Below, piece by piece: positions 1 through 12,451 of a DNA stretch of 64,000 bases. The stretch's first letter is position 1. The number at the start of each line of letters is the position of its first letter. The stretch is from Castanea sativa (taxonomy: Eukaryota > Streptophyta > Magnoliopsida > Fagales > Fagaceae), in contig NC_134018.1 of NCBI RefSeq assembly GCF_040712315.1, positions 44,827,335 through 44,891,334 of the forward strand, read 5' to 3'. A program made the position numbers and the translations under genes. A model generated the notes under the pieces. That model saw only the letters and a list, made by a program, of their open reading frames with translations, did not search any database and was not told where the DNA came from.

Positions 1-478
1 GAAAATCAAGCACTAAAAACACGACTTTGGATATGGACAGGAATTTCTGTACAGACACACATCCATATCTGGGGTGGGTTGCTTGTGCATGAAAGAAGAC
101 ATGTCTTCTTTTTAACAGATTAATATAATATGTGCTAGCTATTATAATGTATGGTAATCAATACCAATAATAGAGAAAAAATTAAAAAAAAAATGTAAAT
201 GGAATGAGAAAAGATTTAGTCTGATCCCAAAAAGAGGACAGCAAACAAAGTTGGCAAGGAAAATATCAAATGAGTAAGCCATTTCTTATGCTTCCTTTCC
301 CTTTCCTCATTCTTCCTAAGAATCAGAGGAAGGTAAAGATGGCAAAGGAAATTTTTTTTTGTATTTTAGCTTTATAAGCACACAAAGAAAAATTCATGTG
401 AGTCCAAATCACACAACATATATTGAGAGGTTTATTCTAGAATCAAAGTATATTTTTTGCGACTGAGAAATATCTTAC
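1..478. other. Intron or 3' part of the transporter gene, no exon recognised
   Basis: The stretch lies downstream (minus sense) of the last visible exon of the transporter gene at 479-695. The donor GT at 477-478 opens an intron that runs leftward. I could not find the next expected transmembrane exon here on the minus strand, so the rest of the gene is probably beyond base 1. The sequence is AT-rich with short homopolymers and no convincing ORF. Confidence 0.5.
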
Positions 479-3400
479 TTGGAAATAGAAGAATGAAGAG
501 ACAACTGCACTAAGCCACAGGAACAAAGACACGTACAACAAATAAGTTGAAGACAATATGAGCCGGAGTCCATCTAAGATGGTCCAAAGCTGAGGCTTTG
601 CCATGGAACTCGGAAACTTGGGAGAAGAATTTTTGAGAGGTTGTGCTGTCTGCCGATCACCATGAACCTCGTTTTGCTGATCAGGATCAGCTTCCCTAGA
701 AATATAAAGAAACCAAGTCAAGAAATATGAGGTTTAGCCCTTACATCCCTGATCCAACCCATGGTGCTTTCCAATAAACTATAACAGATCAGTTTGAACC
801 TTCTTTGAGAAAGCTTCTTAAACAGTTACCCAGAAACTGAGTTGATTTTTTTTTTTTTTTTTTTTTTTTGGGGGCATGGGTTGGGTATCAAAATCAGAAG
901 GGCACAGAATCTTGTCATTTATATATTTATTATGCAGATTACATAAACCACATGTCAGCATATAGATTCAAGGCCGTTGAACTACATTGAGGCTAGGACT
1001 GATATGATAGGAAATACACAAGGGAAGGGGGTTGGCATCAACCATACACCTAAAAACTCTATAAGGATTACTTCCATGATTTTCAAAGTTTGAACCAAAC
1101 CACAGTCATTGTCAATATCACATTTCAAATGATAATAACACAACATGGAGCCATAGAGACCAGTTCTTTGAAGATTGATATTGAACAATGTCTAGGTCCT
1201 ATAACAGATTAAACTGATGAAACCCCCCTAGGACTGATATGATAGGAAATACGCAAGGGAAGGGGGTTGGCATCAACCATACACCTAAAAACTCTATAAG
1301 GATTACTTCCATGATTTTCAAAGTTTGAACCAAACCAAAGTCATTGTCAATATCACATTTCAAATGATAATAACACAACATAGAGTCATAGAGACCAGTT
1401 CTTTGAAGATTGATATTGAACAATGTCTGGGTCCTATAACAGATTAAACTGATGAAACCCCCCTAGGACTGATATGATAGGAAATACGCAAGGGAAGGGG
1501 GTTGGCATCAACCATACACCTAAAAACTCTATAAGGATTACTTCCATGATTTTCAAAGTTTGAACCAAACCACAGTCATTGTCAATATCACATTTCAAAT
1601 GATAATAACACAACATAGAGTCATTGAGACCAGTTCTTTGAAGATTGATATTGAACAATGTCTGGGTCCTATAACAGATAGAGAAATTATGAACATAACC
1701 TAGAGAATTTTACCATCTTTTAGTCACTTATGCAATCAAAAAATTAGATATATAGCTGACCTGATGGGAGTTAATTCCTCAGGAAGATGGGAATTATGGG
1801 ATACATCCTTGTTTATCCCTTTTGATGACTGTGCAGCAAATTCCATTAGCAAAGCAGCAAAAAGGAGTAGAACTGCAAGGAATCAATCCTTGGATTAAAA
1901 CCCACCAAAAACAAGAAGGAAAGAGAGTTAAGAAAATTTACAATTTCCAAGGAGCTGAACAAGCAATCTTACATGGCCCCAACCAAGCCATTCCGGTGGC
2001 AAACAATGACCCAAAAAGCTGGCCAAGTGTGGCACCAGCACCAATGAACCCAAACAATCTTGAACCTGACTGAATACGGAACAAGTTAAATATGTATCAA
2101 AATATTAACTTGTTATCAGATATCTTGTGGCAACAAACAGACCTCGCTGTCCATGACATCAATCACTCTTGCCCAAGTTGAAGAAATTGTTATTAGATTA
2201 AGCAGAGCAACCTTCAAAAAAGCAAAAATTCCCATGAAGATCTAAATTTTGGGAATACTCTACAATATCTAAAAGTAAAAAAATAATAAATAGACATTAA
2301 AAAATATGATCAATTTCATACCCAAAGGAAGAATGCAACTCTCACTAAAATATAAAACCATCCATGGTTATCCCATTCTACAGAGTATGTAGAATTAGCA
2401 TCAGCCTTTTGTTCCCCTTTTGAAGTAGAGGATGTAGCCACTGATCCCTAGACAGGGGGGGAAAAAGAGCAAATTAGTGCGGAATGAAAACAGAATCAAA
2501 TTTGGGGAGTGAGCAAGTAGCTCAATAAAAAACAATTATTTTATCATAAGATCTAATCTTACCTTTAATTTGGATATTGAATATCCAGCCGATGAGGAAA
2601 GCCAAAGAATGAAGAATAAAACAAGTGATATGCTAAAAAACCTGTGTATCAAAACCAACGCCTGGAATTTCAAGAAGCAACTATTACAGGAGGATATGTG
2701 AAGAAACATAACTTGAAACTAAAGGGAAAACCAAAACAATAAAATAATCTGCTGACTTCAAAATGAATTTTCCATTTTTTTACTTCTATAAATGAAAATT
2801 AATTCACGAAGATAACCAGATGCAGAACAATCAGGTACCACCAAAACTAATGATTTCACACACTTTATTTGGTTATAGGTGAATTTGAATGACTATTGGC
2901 TACCCCAAAAGAAGTGATTATTGTTCAACTAATGAGAAAACTACACTACTCATGACCATTGTGGGCAGTGAAAATAATGGGGCATGGACGGTATGTAATC
3001 AATGACCACACCTATGTGCTCTTATGATCAGAGTTTAAGATCAATTCATACATACCTTGCCTTTGGAAAGATTAGGCAAAGAGAAAATGAAAGTGGAAAG
3101 AGGCGCGGCAATCAAAGTAAGCACCAAGGACCCCACAAAGAGACCCGGCAGGTTTGATATGCCCAATGAGATTGCACCATCGTCACGCAAAGGAAGCACC
3201 ACGAAGTAGGCGCTCAAGATCTAAAGCTCAAAAAATAACAAAGACCCAGTTGAGTGAAAATTGAGAATAATATATATAATATGTGATAAAGGTGAATGAA
3301 TGAATCAGAGTGGTATGAGATGGGAGGGGGGAGGCTTACGAAGAAGAAGCAAGAGGAGGAGTGGAGCAATATGGAGGTCTCGTGAGGGTGCACTGTAACG

Positions 3401-3516
3401 AATATGGAGAGGATCGCGTCTAAGCGGGGCCTGCTTATCAGGTTCATCGTGTTTGGTTCATTGGTTGTCGCTGTAAAGACAAATAATGGTGGAACTTTGG
3501 GAGTTTTGTTGAACAT
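479..3516 (-). CDS. TLC-type ATP/ADP translocase-like membrane transporter, 5' eight exons (3' end outside window)
   Basis: Eight exons can be joined with GT..AG junctions in unbroken phase: 3340-3516, 3056-3220, 2563-2661, 2322-2447, 2143-2211, 1973-2069, 1761-1872 and 479-695 (354 codons so far). The predicted protein is hydrophobic, with helices around FVVLPLRDDGAIS, NLPGLFVGSLVLTLIAAP, LVLIHRFFS, WFYILVRVAFFLW and LRLILSSTYLLYVSLFLW. These resemble the plant branch of the TLC ATP/ADP-transporter family, which exchanges nucleotides across membranes; the family is recognised by eye and the substrate is inferred. The start may be the Met at 3516 or the in-frame Met at 3447; the second gives an N-terminus closer to what I expect of relatives. 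A charged loop (residues about 260-315) precedes the last visible helix. No stop or frameshift was found, so this looks like a functional host gene. The last intron is enlarged by a 235-bp tandem repeat. Confidence 0.72.
993..1679. repeat. Tandem repeat, three copies of a 235-bp unit
   Basis: Near-identical units begin at 993, 1228 and 1463, each opening with CTAGGACTGATATGATAGG and ending with GTCCTATAACAGAT; the third stops slightly short at about 1679. Copies differ at only a few positions. All lie in the intron between exons 7 and 8 of the transporter gene (696-1760). Each unit contains a 68-74 codon minus-strand reading frame, an accident of the duplication rather than a gene. The high identity implies recent expansion. 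Confidence 0.95.
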
Positions 3517-4150
3517 TTACTCCAGCTCCATGGTCAAAGGTCTCAGAGCAGACGTGACTTTGTATAATATAAAGTCTTTGTCCCTACCAATTTTTTTTTC
3601 GGTAACGTTATAAATATAATGTTTTTTAACTTTTATTTGTTTGGAAAAGCTTTTTTTTTTTTTTGGAAAAGCTTTTAATATAATGAGAAACAAAAAATAA
3701 CAACTAACAACTCTTGAACAAACTCTTTTAATCTTTGCCTACACCAAAAGTTGATTGGTTTAGTTTAATGATAAAAAATTATCATCAGAGTGGACGGCAT
3801 AAGTTTAAACTCTCTTAAAAAACAAAAAACTCATAAACAAACTCCAAATTATATGATAATGAAATGAAGAAAAATTAAGTGTACATCACCATTGTTTGGT
3901 GATGAACTCAATCTTAAATTGTGTTCAAATTAAAATTAAATAAATAATTTTATTTTAATACTGACATTGTTTGACGATGAACTCAAGGGATTTTGGTTGA
4001 AAATGTTATAACATGAGTTCAAAAAAGATCCAAGCCTATTTTTTTTTTTTTTTAATAATATTTATAGTGGTGTTCTAGGCTCTTTTTTTCAAACTATTTC
4101 ATTTCCTACTCAAAACATTCTCAAAAATCTTATGAACTTATAGTATGGTG
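3517..4150. other. Intergenic, AT-rich; upstream region of the transporter gene
   Basis: This stretch carries poly-T/poly-A runs (for example 3651-3664 and 4040-4052) and no recognisable coding sequence. The 5' UTR and promoter of the minus-strand transporter should lie at its left end, but I could not identify a TATA box with any certainty. Confidence 0.4.
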
Positions 4151-4326
4151 GGTTTTTTTTTTATTTTTTATTTATAAGAAACTTATAACTTTTATTAAAA
4201 CAAAGATAACATTGCTACATCATGAGCCACAGCAGACTCAACAATAGGAGGTGTTCTCTCTATCCAAGTTACATAATCAACGATATGCCTAGCATATTGC
4301 GCTAATAAATAGGCAGGGCGATTACC

Positions 4327-4812
4327 CTATCGATGAACATGAGATACTTGTGCCTGTCGATCTTGCAATTTGTATCGAATGCCTTCAGTTATGTTGTTTA
4401 TTATCGAAGGAGGATCACTACATCCAGTCACAGCATCATAGACAATCTTGGAGTCATATTCAAATAGAACATCCTGAACTCCCACATCCCAAGCAAATAG
4501 TAAACTCTCCTCCAATGCCTTAGCTTCAGCCTCTAGTGACCCCAACGGTAACAGAAGTGATTTACTAAGAGCTACTTCAACACGCCCATCATGGTCTCGA
4601 ATAATAGCTCCCAATCTGGTTGAGCTGGTACTAGTAAAAATTGCAGCATCACTATTGACCTTGTACCATGGTGTAACTCGATTCTCCCATCGAACCTCAT
4701 CCTTATTTCTGACCTCAAATAACTCCAAATTAGCCGTTTGGAATTCTTCCAACATGTATTGTGCCTTTTGCAAAATAGCTAGGCCAGTTTGTCTAGCTTT
4801 CCCTTGTCGCAC
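4327..4812 (-). pseudogene. LINE RNase H domain
   Basis: The 161-codon frame contains WYKVNSDAA, AIIRDHDG, EAEAKALEESLLFAWD and FEYDSKIVYDAV, matching the D...E...D layout of the RNase H found at the 3' end of plant LINE ORF2, where it degrades the RNA of the RNA/DNA hybrid. All three acidic positions seem present. The domain ends at a stop in the expected HVHR.NR context, which marks truncation by mutation. It is separated by a stop from the zinc-binding domain upstream. Confidence 0.85.
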
Positions 4813-4827
4813 TTCATTACGGTTGAA

Positions 4828-5388
4828 CTAGATGGCCCAAGATACCATAACGACAAGTTCCAGCAAATCATTCCCTATTCTTTGTCTGAACTTCAAATAC
4901 CAGATCAGGTCCTCAAATTCTAGGAAGTTAACTTTGTGTGCTTCAAAAGGAATAGCTGATAGTGCCCACATTTCTCGTGCTTTCTTACAACCCCAGAATA
5001 CTTGTCCACTACTTTCTGGTTCCAACCTGCATGCCTCACAGATGGAATTATCAATCACCTTCTGTCGACACAAGTTAGCCTTCATTGGAATAATATTTCT
5101 ACATGCTCGCCATGCGAATGACTTTATTTTATTAGGAACGTTGAGACCCCAGAGTGTCATCCAAAATATATTACGATTCTGGTTGTTTGATGCTTCCCCC
5201 AGGTTTCCATTAATCACCTCATCCATCCAACGCAATCTATAAGCACTGTGAACAGTAAAATCCCCTTTCGGAGTATAAGCCCATATCATCCAATCACTTG
5301 GAAACTGAAAACTAAGGGGAATGCTTAAAATAGCAGAGGCATCCGAAGAGGAGAAGATCTGTGTAACCATGTCAGCCTTCCCTTCCAA
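4828..5388 (-). pseudogene. LINE zf-RVT (zinc-binding reverse-transcriptase-associated) domain
   Basis: The frame carries W....PKGDFTVHSAYRL, then FWMTLWGLNVPNKIKSFAWR, NIIPMKANLCRQ and an IC..C..EPESSGQVFWGC cluster. This is the typical zf-RVT signature between the reverse transcriptase and RNase H of plant LINE-derived proteins. The Cys/His ligands look intact, but the frame is isolated from its neighbours by stops. Confidence 0.85.
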
Positions 5389-5663
5389 GCCCTAGTGTAA
5401 GGATCAATAAGCAGAGACACATGAGCATCGAATGGGACACTAACCGATCGGGATGTGAGTTTAAATGTAGATGGTTCATTAAGCCATTTATCTCTCAAAA
5501 TATTTAGTGAATGGTCATTCCCAACCTGCTAGTAATGCCCTCTTTGTACAATGGGTTGTGTTGCTAATATACAATGCCAAGCAAACGACGGATGGTTGTC
5601 AAGTTCAGCTGATAGAAAGTCCCCATTGGGGAAATATCGTGCCTTGAAGACCCTATGAACGAG

Positions 5664-6885
5664 TCATGTAGTATTAGTTTGTAAGCACCAGCCTTGCTTT
5701 ACTAGTAAAGTGAGATTGAAGGCATTGAGATCGCGAAAACCTAAGCCACCCTCCTCCTTTGGTAAACGCATTTTATCACAACTCAACCATGCCATTTTGC
5801 TTCTCTCATTGGTTTGGCCCCGCCAAAACTTGTGAATCATACTAGTCATTTCATCACGTAAAGCATTTGGGAGTTTAAATACACTCATAGTGTAACTTGG
5901 TATTGCCTGTGCCACTGTTTTTATCAATATCTCCTTTCTCGCATTAGACAATAGCTTCTCTTTCCACCCAGATAGTTTGTTATCCACTCTCTCAATTAAT
6001 TGATGGAAGGTGTTACACTTATTCTTCCCTACCAATGATGGAAGCCCTAGATACTTTTCATGTTGTTTAATGATCTCTGCCTCAAATCTATTCTTGATCT
6101 CATATTGGATATTTTGTGGTGTGTTAAGACTAAAGAAGAGAGAAGTCTTCTCTTTGTTCAGCTGTTGGCTTGAAGCTAACTCATATTTTTCCAAGATATC
6201 AACTAAGTTAGAGCATTCTTCTCCTGTGGCATGACAAATAATCAAGCTATCATCAGCAAAGAATAAGTGGGAGATCAATGGTCCTCTTGCGTAGGCGGCA
6301 ATCCCCTTAATGGCACCACGCTCCATTGATTTTCTAATTAGGGCTGACAAACCTTCTGCACAAAACAAGAAAAGGTAAGGAGAGAGGGGGTCCACTTGGC
6401 GTAATTCTCGAGTTGGGATAATAATGCCTCGGAGTTTTCCATTGATTTTAATAGCATAAGTGACAAAGCGCACACACCTCATTATAAGATCAACCCAATT
6501 TGTATTGAAGCCCATCTTGAGCATAATTTTTTCTAGGCATCCCTATTCCACTCTGTCGTAAGCCTTGCTCATGTCTAATTTTAGAGCCATCTCTCTCACC
6601 TTCCCATTTCTTTTGGCTTATGTGATGCATTGTTTCAAAAACAACCAATACATTATCAATGATAAGACGCTTGGACATAAAAGCACTTTGATTCTCGCTA
6701 ATAATATTTGGAAGGAAATTTTTTAATCTATTAGCAAGAACCTTTGAAGCAAGCCTAGACACAACATTGCTAAGACTAATAGGTCTATATTGGGTAATCT
6801 TAGTTGGATTTTTCACCTTGGGGACTAGGATAATATGGATTTCATTAAATTTGGGTGGGATAGTTCCATGATTTAGAAAATCCAA
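5664..6885 (-). pseudogene. LINE reverse transcriptase, frameshifted
   Basis: Two overlapping frames make one RT. The first (6885-6490) has PKVKNPTKITQYRPISLSNV and the SENQSAFMSKRLIIDNVLV motif. The second (6524-5664) has [20 protein letters not shown], the catalytic FFADDSLI box, the LGLPS motif and a W-rich thumb. A frameshift near 6490-6540 separates them, and the usual Gly of [11 protein letters not shown] is Val. The FADD active-site aspartates remain. The enzyme would copy LINE RNA at a nicked target, but this copy is inactive. Confidence 0.9.
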
Positions 6886-7245
6886 AATAGGTTGTGTAAC
6901 ACAGTTTCCAACTAAAGATCAGTAATGTTGATAAAAAAAAGGAGGCATACCATCATGTCCTAGTGCTTTTTTTGGGTGCATCTATTTAAGGGCTCTTGTA
7001 ACCTTTTCGACCTTGAACTCTAAGCTTAGGGTGCTATTCATTGAACTTGAGACTACTGGTTGAATGAATTCCACAACCTTAGTTGCATCACATTGTTCAT
7101 TTGATTGGAAAATTGAATTGAAATAACCCACAACAATAATCTCCACCATTACGTCCTCATGCCATGCTCCAGCTTCATCACATAAGCCTTTGATAGTATT
7201 TCTTTGAAACCGATTTGAGGCCTTCGCATGGAAGAAACCAGTGTT

Positions 7246-7980
7246 TCAATCCCCACTAACCAGCGATGTATTGATAGACCATTGATTCCACATTGTACTT
7301 TTTGCATCTAGCCAAATATTCAGGTCCTTTCGACATTGAAGAATTTCAACTTCACCTTGTCTTGTTGTTCTCCGGAGTACCAGCTCATGTAATCGCTTCT
7401 GTAGCTTTGCAATTTTCCTTCCCACATGACCAAATTTCACCTTGTTCCAGACTTTTAGTCTCTCACTACACTTAGTGATGCAATTTATAAATTGGTTGCC
7501 CCCGATTTTATTTAAGCCTTCCTGCCAAGATTCGGTGACAATCTCATCACACCTAGGATCCTGAAGCCACATAGCCTCAAACCGAAAAAGTTTGTTGTGT
7601 TTCCTTTGCTAATATCTCCCTGTTGAAGCTATTTGGAGTGCAAGAAAAGAGTGGTTTGAAGCCGAGTTTTCAATATGATTGATAGTAGCTTCAGGGAATT
7701 TCTGTCTCCATGCACTAATTGCCAACCCCTAGTCCAATCGAATCTTCAAACGACCTTCACCTGAGTGATTTTTAAACCGCGTATATGGTGCTTCATAGAA
7801 GCCAAGATCAACAAATCTGCAATGGTGCATCAAACTTCGAAATCTGGCCATTTGGTGAGGTGGTCGTTCATTGCCCCCTTCCTTCTCAGCAACTTTTGTG
7901 ATTTCGTTTGTAGTCCCCAATGCACAACCATGGTAATGAACTAATTGAGGCAAGATATTCTAGCAGTGTCCATGTCTCAA
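7246..7980 (-). pseudogene. LINE endonuclease C-terminal part and linker, frameshifted
   Basis: A frame at about 7980-7915 reads LLEYLASISSLPWLCIGDY, the end of the exonuclease/endonuclease/phosphatase fold. After a shift it continues from about 7930 with a TNEI start, RFRSLMHHCRFVDLGFYEAP, YTRFKN and IRLDWGLA. A later frame (7572-7246) holds the helical linker that precedes RT in plant LINEs and ends in NTSLVSGD. Upstream endonuclease residues are missing. Confidence 0.75.
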
Positions 7981-8000
7981 CCTTAGATTCTAGTTAAACT

Positions 8001-8767
8001 AGGGGAAGCAACAACCCTAGCTTTTTTTTTTTTTAAATCCTTTATAATATTTATAACTATTAAGCATTTTTAAAGATATAGTCTCTAGGTTTATGTCACG
8101 GCCAAACCAATAAACCCACCACTTTAGTATCCCTATGGGGGTGACCTAATTAATTTGAATTCAAAAAATACTCTAGTACATTTGGTGAACATATATATTT
8201 TAGCAAAAAAAATAGAAGGGCCAAAAGATACACGGTTCATGAAAAAATGGGCGCTATTAGTTTAGATGTTATATAGATCATGTATACTTTTATAATATTA
8301 AAAATGACAATTTTGTCTATACTTTCCAATACATTATACAACAATTTATAAGATTATCTACCTATATCATTTAAACAAATCAAACAACTTATTAAAAAAG
8401 CTATGTGACTAAAATTACATATAGATGATCTTTTCAACCTAGTGTGTAAATAAAATTTGAGTTAAAGATAGAGAAACCATAGTGTATTTTGGTAAAATAA
8501 ATAAAGAGTAAATTGTAAATTTTAAAACGTCAGGAGTAAAATTTAAATTCTAAACCTTCAAACCCTAAAATCTAAATAAAACCTTTAAATTTAAGGTGTA
8601 ATTTTTACCCCTAAATAAAAAAGAGAAATAAAAATGGTAACAAACAAGCAGGTGACACGTAGGCAATAGTAGAGAGGTGAGGGCAAGAAGATTGGTCAAT
8701 TCCTGGAAGTGCTGAGAGACCAAAAGAAAAGAAAGTATCGAAGCTTCCCGAACCCACCCTCCTCCTG
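8001..8767. other. Intergenic, AT-rich; upstream region of the macro-domain gene
   Basis: I see no protein-coding signal, RNA gene or clear transposon. The promoter of the plus-strand macro-domain gene should lie toward the right end; a TATA-like stretch could not be singled out from the AT background. Confidence 0.4.
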
Positions 8768-11175
8768 ATGAGTAGTAGCACTTGGTGTAGAGGACGATCA
8801 CTACTCGTAGCTTCCCGAACCCTCAAAACAACCAAAACTATCATCACTTCTTCTTCAACGCTGAACCCGAATCCTACTTCTACAACAACATTCCACTATC
8901 GAACCCGTCTCACTCATTCTTCACCACCCTTTTTAATGGCTGCCGCTACATCTTCTACTGCTAGGGTTTCCAATGAAGGAGGAGACGGCGTCGTTCGCTT
9001 CCCTCTGTCTCCTTCCGCAGCTCTCGTTATTCAGAAGGGGGATATCACCAAATGGTTCGTTGACTCCAAAACCGATGCCATTGTCAGTGCCTCTCTCTCT
9101 CTCTCTTTCTCTCTCTTTGCATTTACAACATTGTTTATGTATATGGTATATGACTGAGCAAATTGATATTACTCTCTCTCATTGAGGCGTGGATTATATT
9201 AAAACTGTCCAATGAGCAAATCGATTGAGTTCTCGTTATTTATAATGGCCAAACAAGTTGTTGATTAATCTGTGTTTAACTGCGTATTGATTGATATTGT
9301 CGATCTTAGTGAACAGCCTAAAATATCATGACCCATCTTCTATTTTCATCATTAAACTTTATACAGTTAAATTTTCGTCCCTGAAATTTTGAAATGTACT
9401 ACATTTCGACACACACATACACATACCCAAAAAAAAAAACACTAACAGAATTGGATGGAAGGAAGAAATGGAATGTGTATTGTATTTTGATTTTGAATTG
9501 TGATTTCATGTTACCAGTTATGCTATCAATTTAAGGGTTGTGTTTCTTTAAAATGATGGAACCATTGAATACCAACGAGTGTCCGATGGTATCTCATGCA
9601 TCAGATACATGTATCCTTTTTCTTGTAGCATGTGGGACCTACATGGTCGTGGAACTCACTTGCTGTGAGAGGAAGGATGCATATATCGGATGTATGAGGT
9701 AATTATTGCTGTGGGTGCCAGTGTTACCTGATTGCATAATTAGGGATTCAGAAGCTACTTTATGTAGCTTCTTATTTGCAATGAATTATCAATTACTATG
9801 AGTTCCAGTGCGTCTTTCTTCATTTTGAGGGACATGTTCTGCAGGTTAATCCAGCAAATGAGCAAATGCTTGGAGGTGGTGGTGCAGATGGGGGTAATAC
9901 ATTAATCTCTTATGGGTATTTGTTGTAATAGCAATAAGTCAACGACCATAACTTTGATGCTTCTGTGTTTTTTTTTTTTTTTCAGCTATACATAGAGCTG
10001 CTGGTCCAGACCTCCTTCAAGCATGTTATAAAGTTCCAGAAGTCAGGCCAGGAGTTCGTTGCCCCACAGGAGAGGCAAGGATTACCCCGTAAGCTCTTAT
10101 GGCCTAAGTTCTGTTTTTTACTTACGGCATCATTTTAACTTGTATGTCCGAAACACATATGAATAGACTAACTAGTTGTATCATAACTATGCAGAGGTTT
10201 TAAATTGCCTGCATCTCATGTAATTCACACCGTTGGACCCATCTACAATGCTGATAGTAACCCTCAAGCCTCTCTGAGAAATGCATATAGGTACTTATTG
10301 TGTATGTTGCTGCTATTATAGTTAGCATGTTGTATTTGTCACTGTTAAAGATGATTTATTTTTTCCAAATCAATTACAGGAACAGCTTGAGTGTTGCCAA
10401 AGAAAACAGCATTCAATATATTGCATTTCCTGCCATATCCTGCGGTGTGTATGGGTAAGCTGAACAGCTGTTACTAACATGGTGTTTCAAGCACAGGATT
10501 TCACATATTTCTTATAACCTAGAAAAACGGCTTATCTTCTTGGTTGCTTGTATTGAATCCTAACATCTGTTGCCCTTAATGACGAGAATTTCGAATGGGG
10601 AATTCATTTACCTAAGTGATGTGGACTGACTCAATTAAATTTTTGGCCTTTCAATAACTAATGCTTTAACGTGCTCTTAATTCAGTTCTAATCAATAACA
10701 TGAGGAAAATTACCAATGTTCTTCATAATTTTGGCCACAAAAACATTATGAAAATGACTTGCTCAGTAGAAGTTATAAATGACTGAGGTATAGTTATGGA
10801 TTCTAATTTCTCCTCTTTAGATGTCCATAAAAAGTGTATGACAATTATAGCTTCTTTATATTCCTTATCATATCTTTCAGATATCCTTTCGATGAAGCTG
10901 CGACGATAGCTATATCTACAGTTAAAGAGTCCTCAAATGACTTTAAAGAGGTATTCCTCTATTGTTTTCTTCTTCTTTTTTTATTTGCTTTGGACTCCAC
11001 GTTTCCAATATCTTCACTTATTTTATGTGGCAAAGTTGTTTGGTTCTTATAAATGTGCAATTTCTTGTGAACTGGCATTTGCATGATGTATCGTTTGCAG
11101 GTACACTTTGTTCTATTCTCTCCAGATATTTACAATGTGTGGTTGAACAAGGCAAACGAAGTGCTGAAAGATTAG
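8768..11175 (+). CDS. Macro-domain (Appr-1''-p processing type) protein, complete, seven exons
   Basis: Exons 8768-9082, 9845-9893, 9986-10088, 10195-10290, 10380-10454, 10881-10950 and 11101-11175 join in phase and encode 260 residues. Macro domains bind ADP-ribose and often remove it from proteins or hydrolyse ADP-ribose-1''-phosphate. Signature pieces are IQKGDIT, the VNPANEQMLGGGGADGAIH loop split over exons 2-3, CPTGEA, HVIHTVGP and the phosphate loop FPAISCGVYGYPFDEAA. The fold fills residues about 85-260. Residues 1-56 are rich in Ser/Thr/Arg with almost no acids (MSSSTWCRGRSLLVASRTLK), like an organelle transit peptide; a second in-frame Met at 8936 (MAAATSS) would give a cytosolic or nuclear form. 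Exon 1 uses the weak donor GTCAGT, inferred from phase. No defect is seen; this is the best intact host gene here. Confidence 0.9.
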
Positions 11176-11858
11176 TCTGTTCTATCAGCTAGCTATGGAG
11201 AGAATTATGGGCACTTGCCTATCCTATCTATATGTGCAGCTGTTCTAATTTGAAGTTTTTTTTTGAGAAGGGTTCTACTTTGAAGTTGATGGTGGCTTGT
11301 GTATGGAATTACCATATATTAAACTTAAATATCTAAGGTTGATAAAATTTAAGTGACAACTACTTTTGAGAGGATGTCCTTTCTCTTGGAAAATCAGATC
11401 ATGCTAATTATGTGTCATTGTAAATGATACCTGTTTGAATGCTATTTGAACTTCTATCTCCATAATGCCCCGATTATGTGCATCTAATAATAAGAAAACA
11501 GATTCTCAAATCTTAATACATTGTGTTGCTTTTGTTCCATAGCATTAGTGTCGATTTTCTGATCTTGTTATTTTGAACAAACAAACATCAAATCTATACC
11601 ATTACTGAAAATTCTGTAAGTAGTTGATTATCATGCAGGCATATCTGACAGCTTCCTTTCATGTTAAATAGGTTTTTCTGGTCAAGATCATAACCAACTA
11701 TATTAATTCAATCTGATTGTGAACTTGAAACTCAGGTTGTCTTTCTAGCTTCTAGCCTACTTGACAGTAAAGGGTTAGCATTCCTGATTATTGAACAGAT
11801 AATTAGCGTTCTGCTTTCTGGCTTCTTGCTTACTCAATCCTGATTTTTCAACAAAGAA
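11176..11858. other. 3' UTR and intergenic DNA after the macro-domain gene
   Basis: The sequence contains AT-rich stretches compatible with a 3' UTR and polyadenylation. No coding sequence or repeat was recognised. Confidence 0.4.
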
Positions 11859-12005
11859 TTAGGGCCCGTTTGATAATGTTGTTCTAGTAAGGTTATTTAA
11901 GTGTTGTGAAAATATGTGTGAGTGAAAAAGTATTGTAGAAATACATGTTGCGTTATTTAAATAACGAAAATTATTGTTTAAACAACACAACCAAACAGGC
12001 CCTAA
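11859..12005. mobile_element. Short MITE with terminal inverted repeats (about 147 bp)
   Basis: The left end reads TTAGGGCCCGTTTGATAATG and the right end, reverse-complemented, reads TTAGGGCCTGTTTGGTTGTG. The interior has the palindrome GTTATTTAAATAAC. Size, ends and hairpin potential fit a non-autonomous DNA transposon of the widespread GGGC..GTTTGG group. The flanking trinucleotides are TTA and TAA, so a Tourist-type target duplication is possible but not exact. Confidence 0.75.
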
Positions 12006-12451
12006 CTTTCTTTAATAAATTATGAGCAAGCCATGAAAAACATCCCATGAGGTTCATGGAAAACCAGAATTATTGCAATAGCTGGTAACCATAAAGTCGA
12101 TAATCTTTGCCCAGTGGACTGATTTTGTTATGATAATAGGTCACATGGCCAAAGCCATTTGTTTTGGGGTTTTCACAAAATAAAGTTTAGGCCTCTGAGC
12201 TGCTTCAAGAACTTGTAACAGAAGAAAAGCTGGCTATTCAAAACTTCCAAATCTACACGGCTGTGCCAAGCTCACAAATTTTCTTAATCAATTCTAATGA
12301 AAGAGAATGGGCATTCCACCCATTATGTACAGAGAGAACCAGGGATTTCGGCCTTGGTCCACAAACAAATAACAAACATACAGATAACTTGAGAACAGCA
12401 ACTGCAACTCCAAAACAGCCCACTTTGTTACTCATTACCGAAACTAGAATT
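12006..12451. other. Non-coding stretch, possible former 3' UTR of the reticulon-like remnant
   Basis: No coding signal is seen on either strand. It lies just downstream (minus sense) of the reticulon-like exon and may include its old 3' UTR. Confidence 0.3.

Larger units (their letters stand above)
4151..8000 (-). mobile_element. 5'-truncated, degenerate LINE (L1-type non-LTR retrotransposon)
   Basis: Read on the minus strand, the order is endonuclease C-terminal part (about 7980-7700), a linker (7572-7246), reverse transcriptase (6885-5664), zinc-binding RT-associated domain (5388-4828) and a terminal RNase H (4812-4327), followed by a T-rich run at 4150-4170 that reads as a poly-A tail. 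This is the order of ORF2 of plant L1-type LINEs. Only the end of the endonuclease is present, so the copy is truncated at its 5' end near 8000, as is usual for target-primed reverse transcription. Several stops and frameshifts separate the domains. No target-site duplication was recognised. Confidence 0.9.

Noticed and set aside
982..1658. Three similar 68-74 codon minus-strand frames
   Set aside because: They follow the 235-bp intronic tandem repeat and are not separate genes.
9560..9720. Possible MITE in intron 1 of the macro-domain gene
   Set aside because: GATGCATCAGATACATG and GGATGCATATATCGGATG are only loosely inverted, and no clear ends or target duplication were seen.
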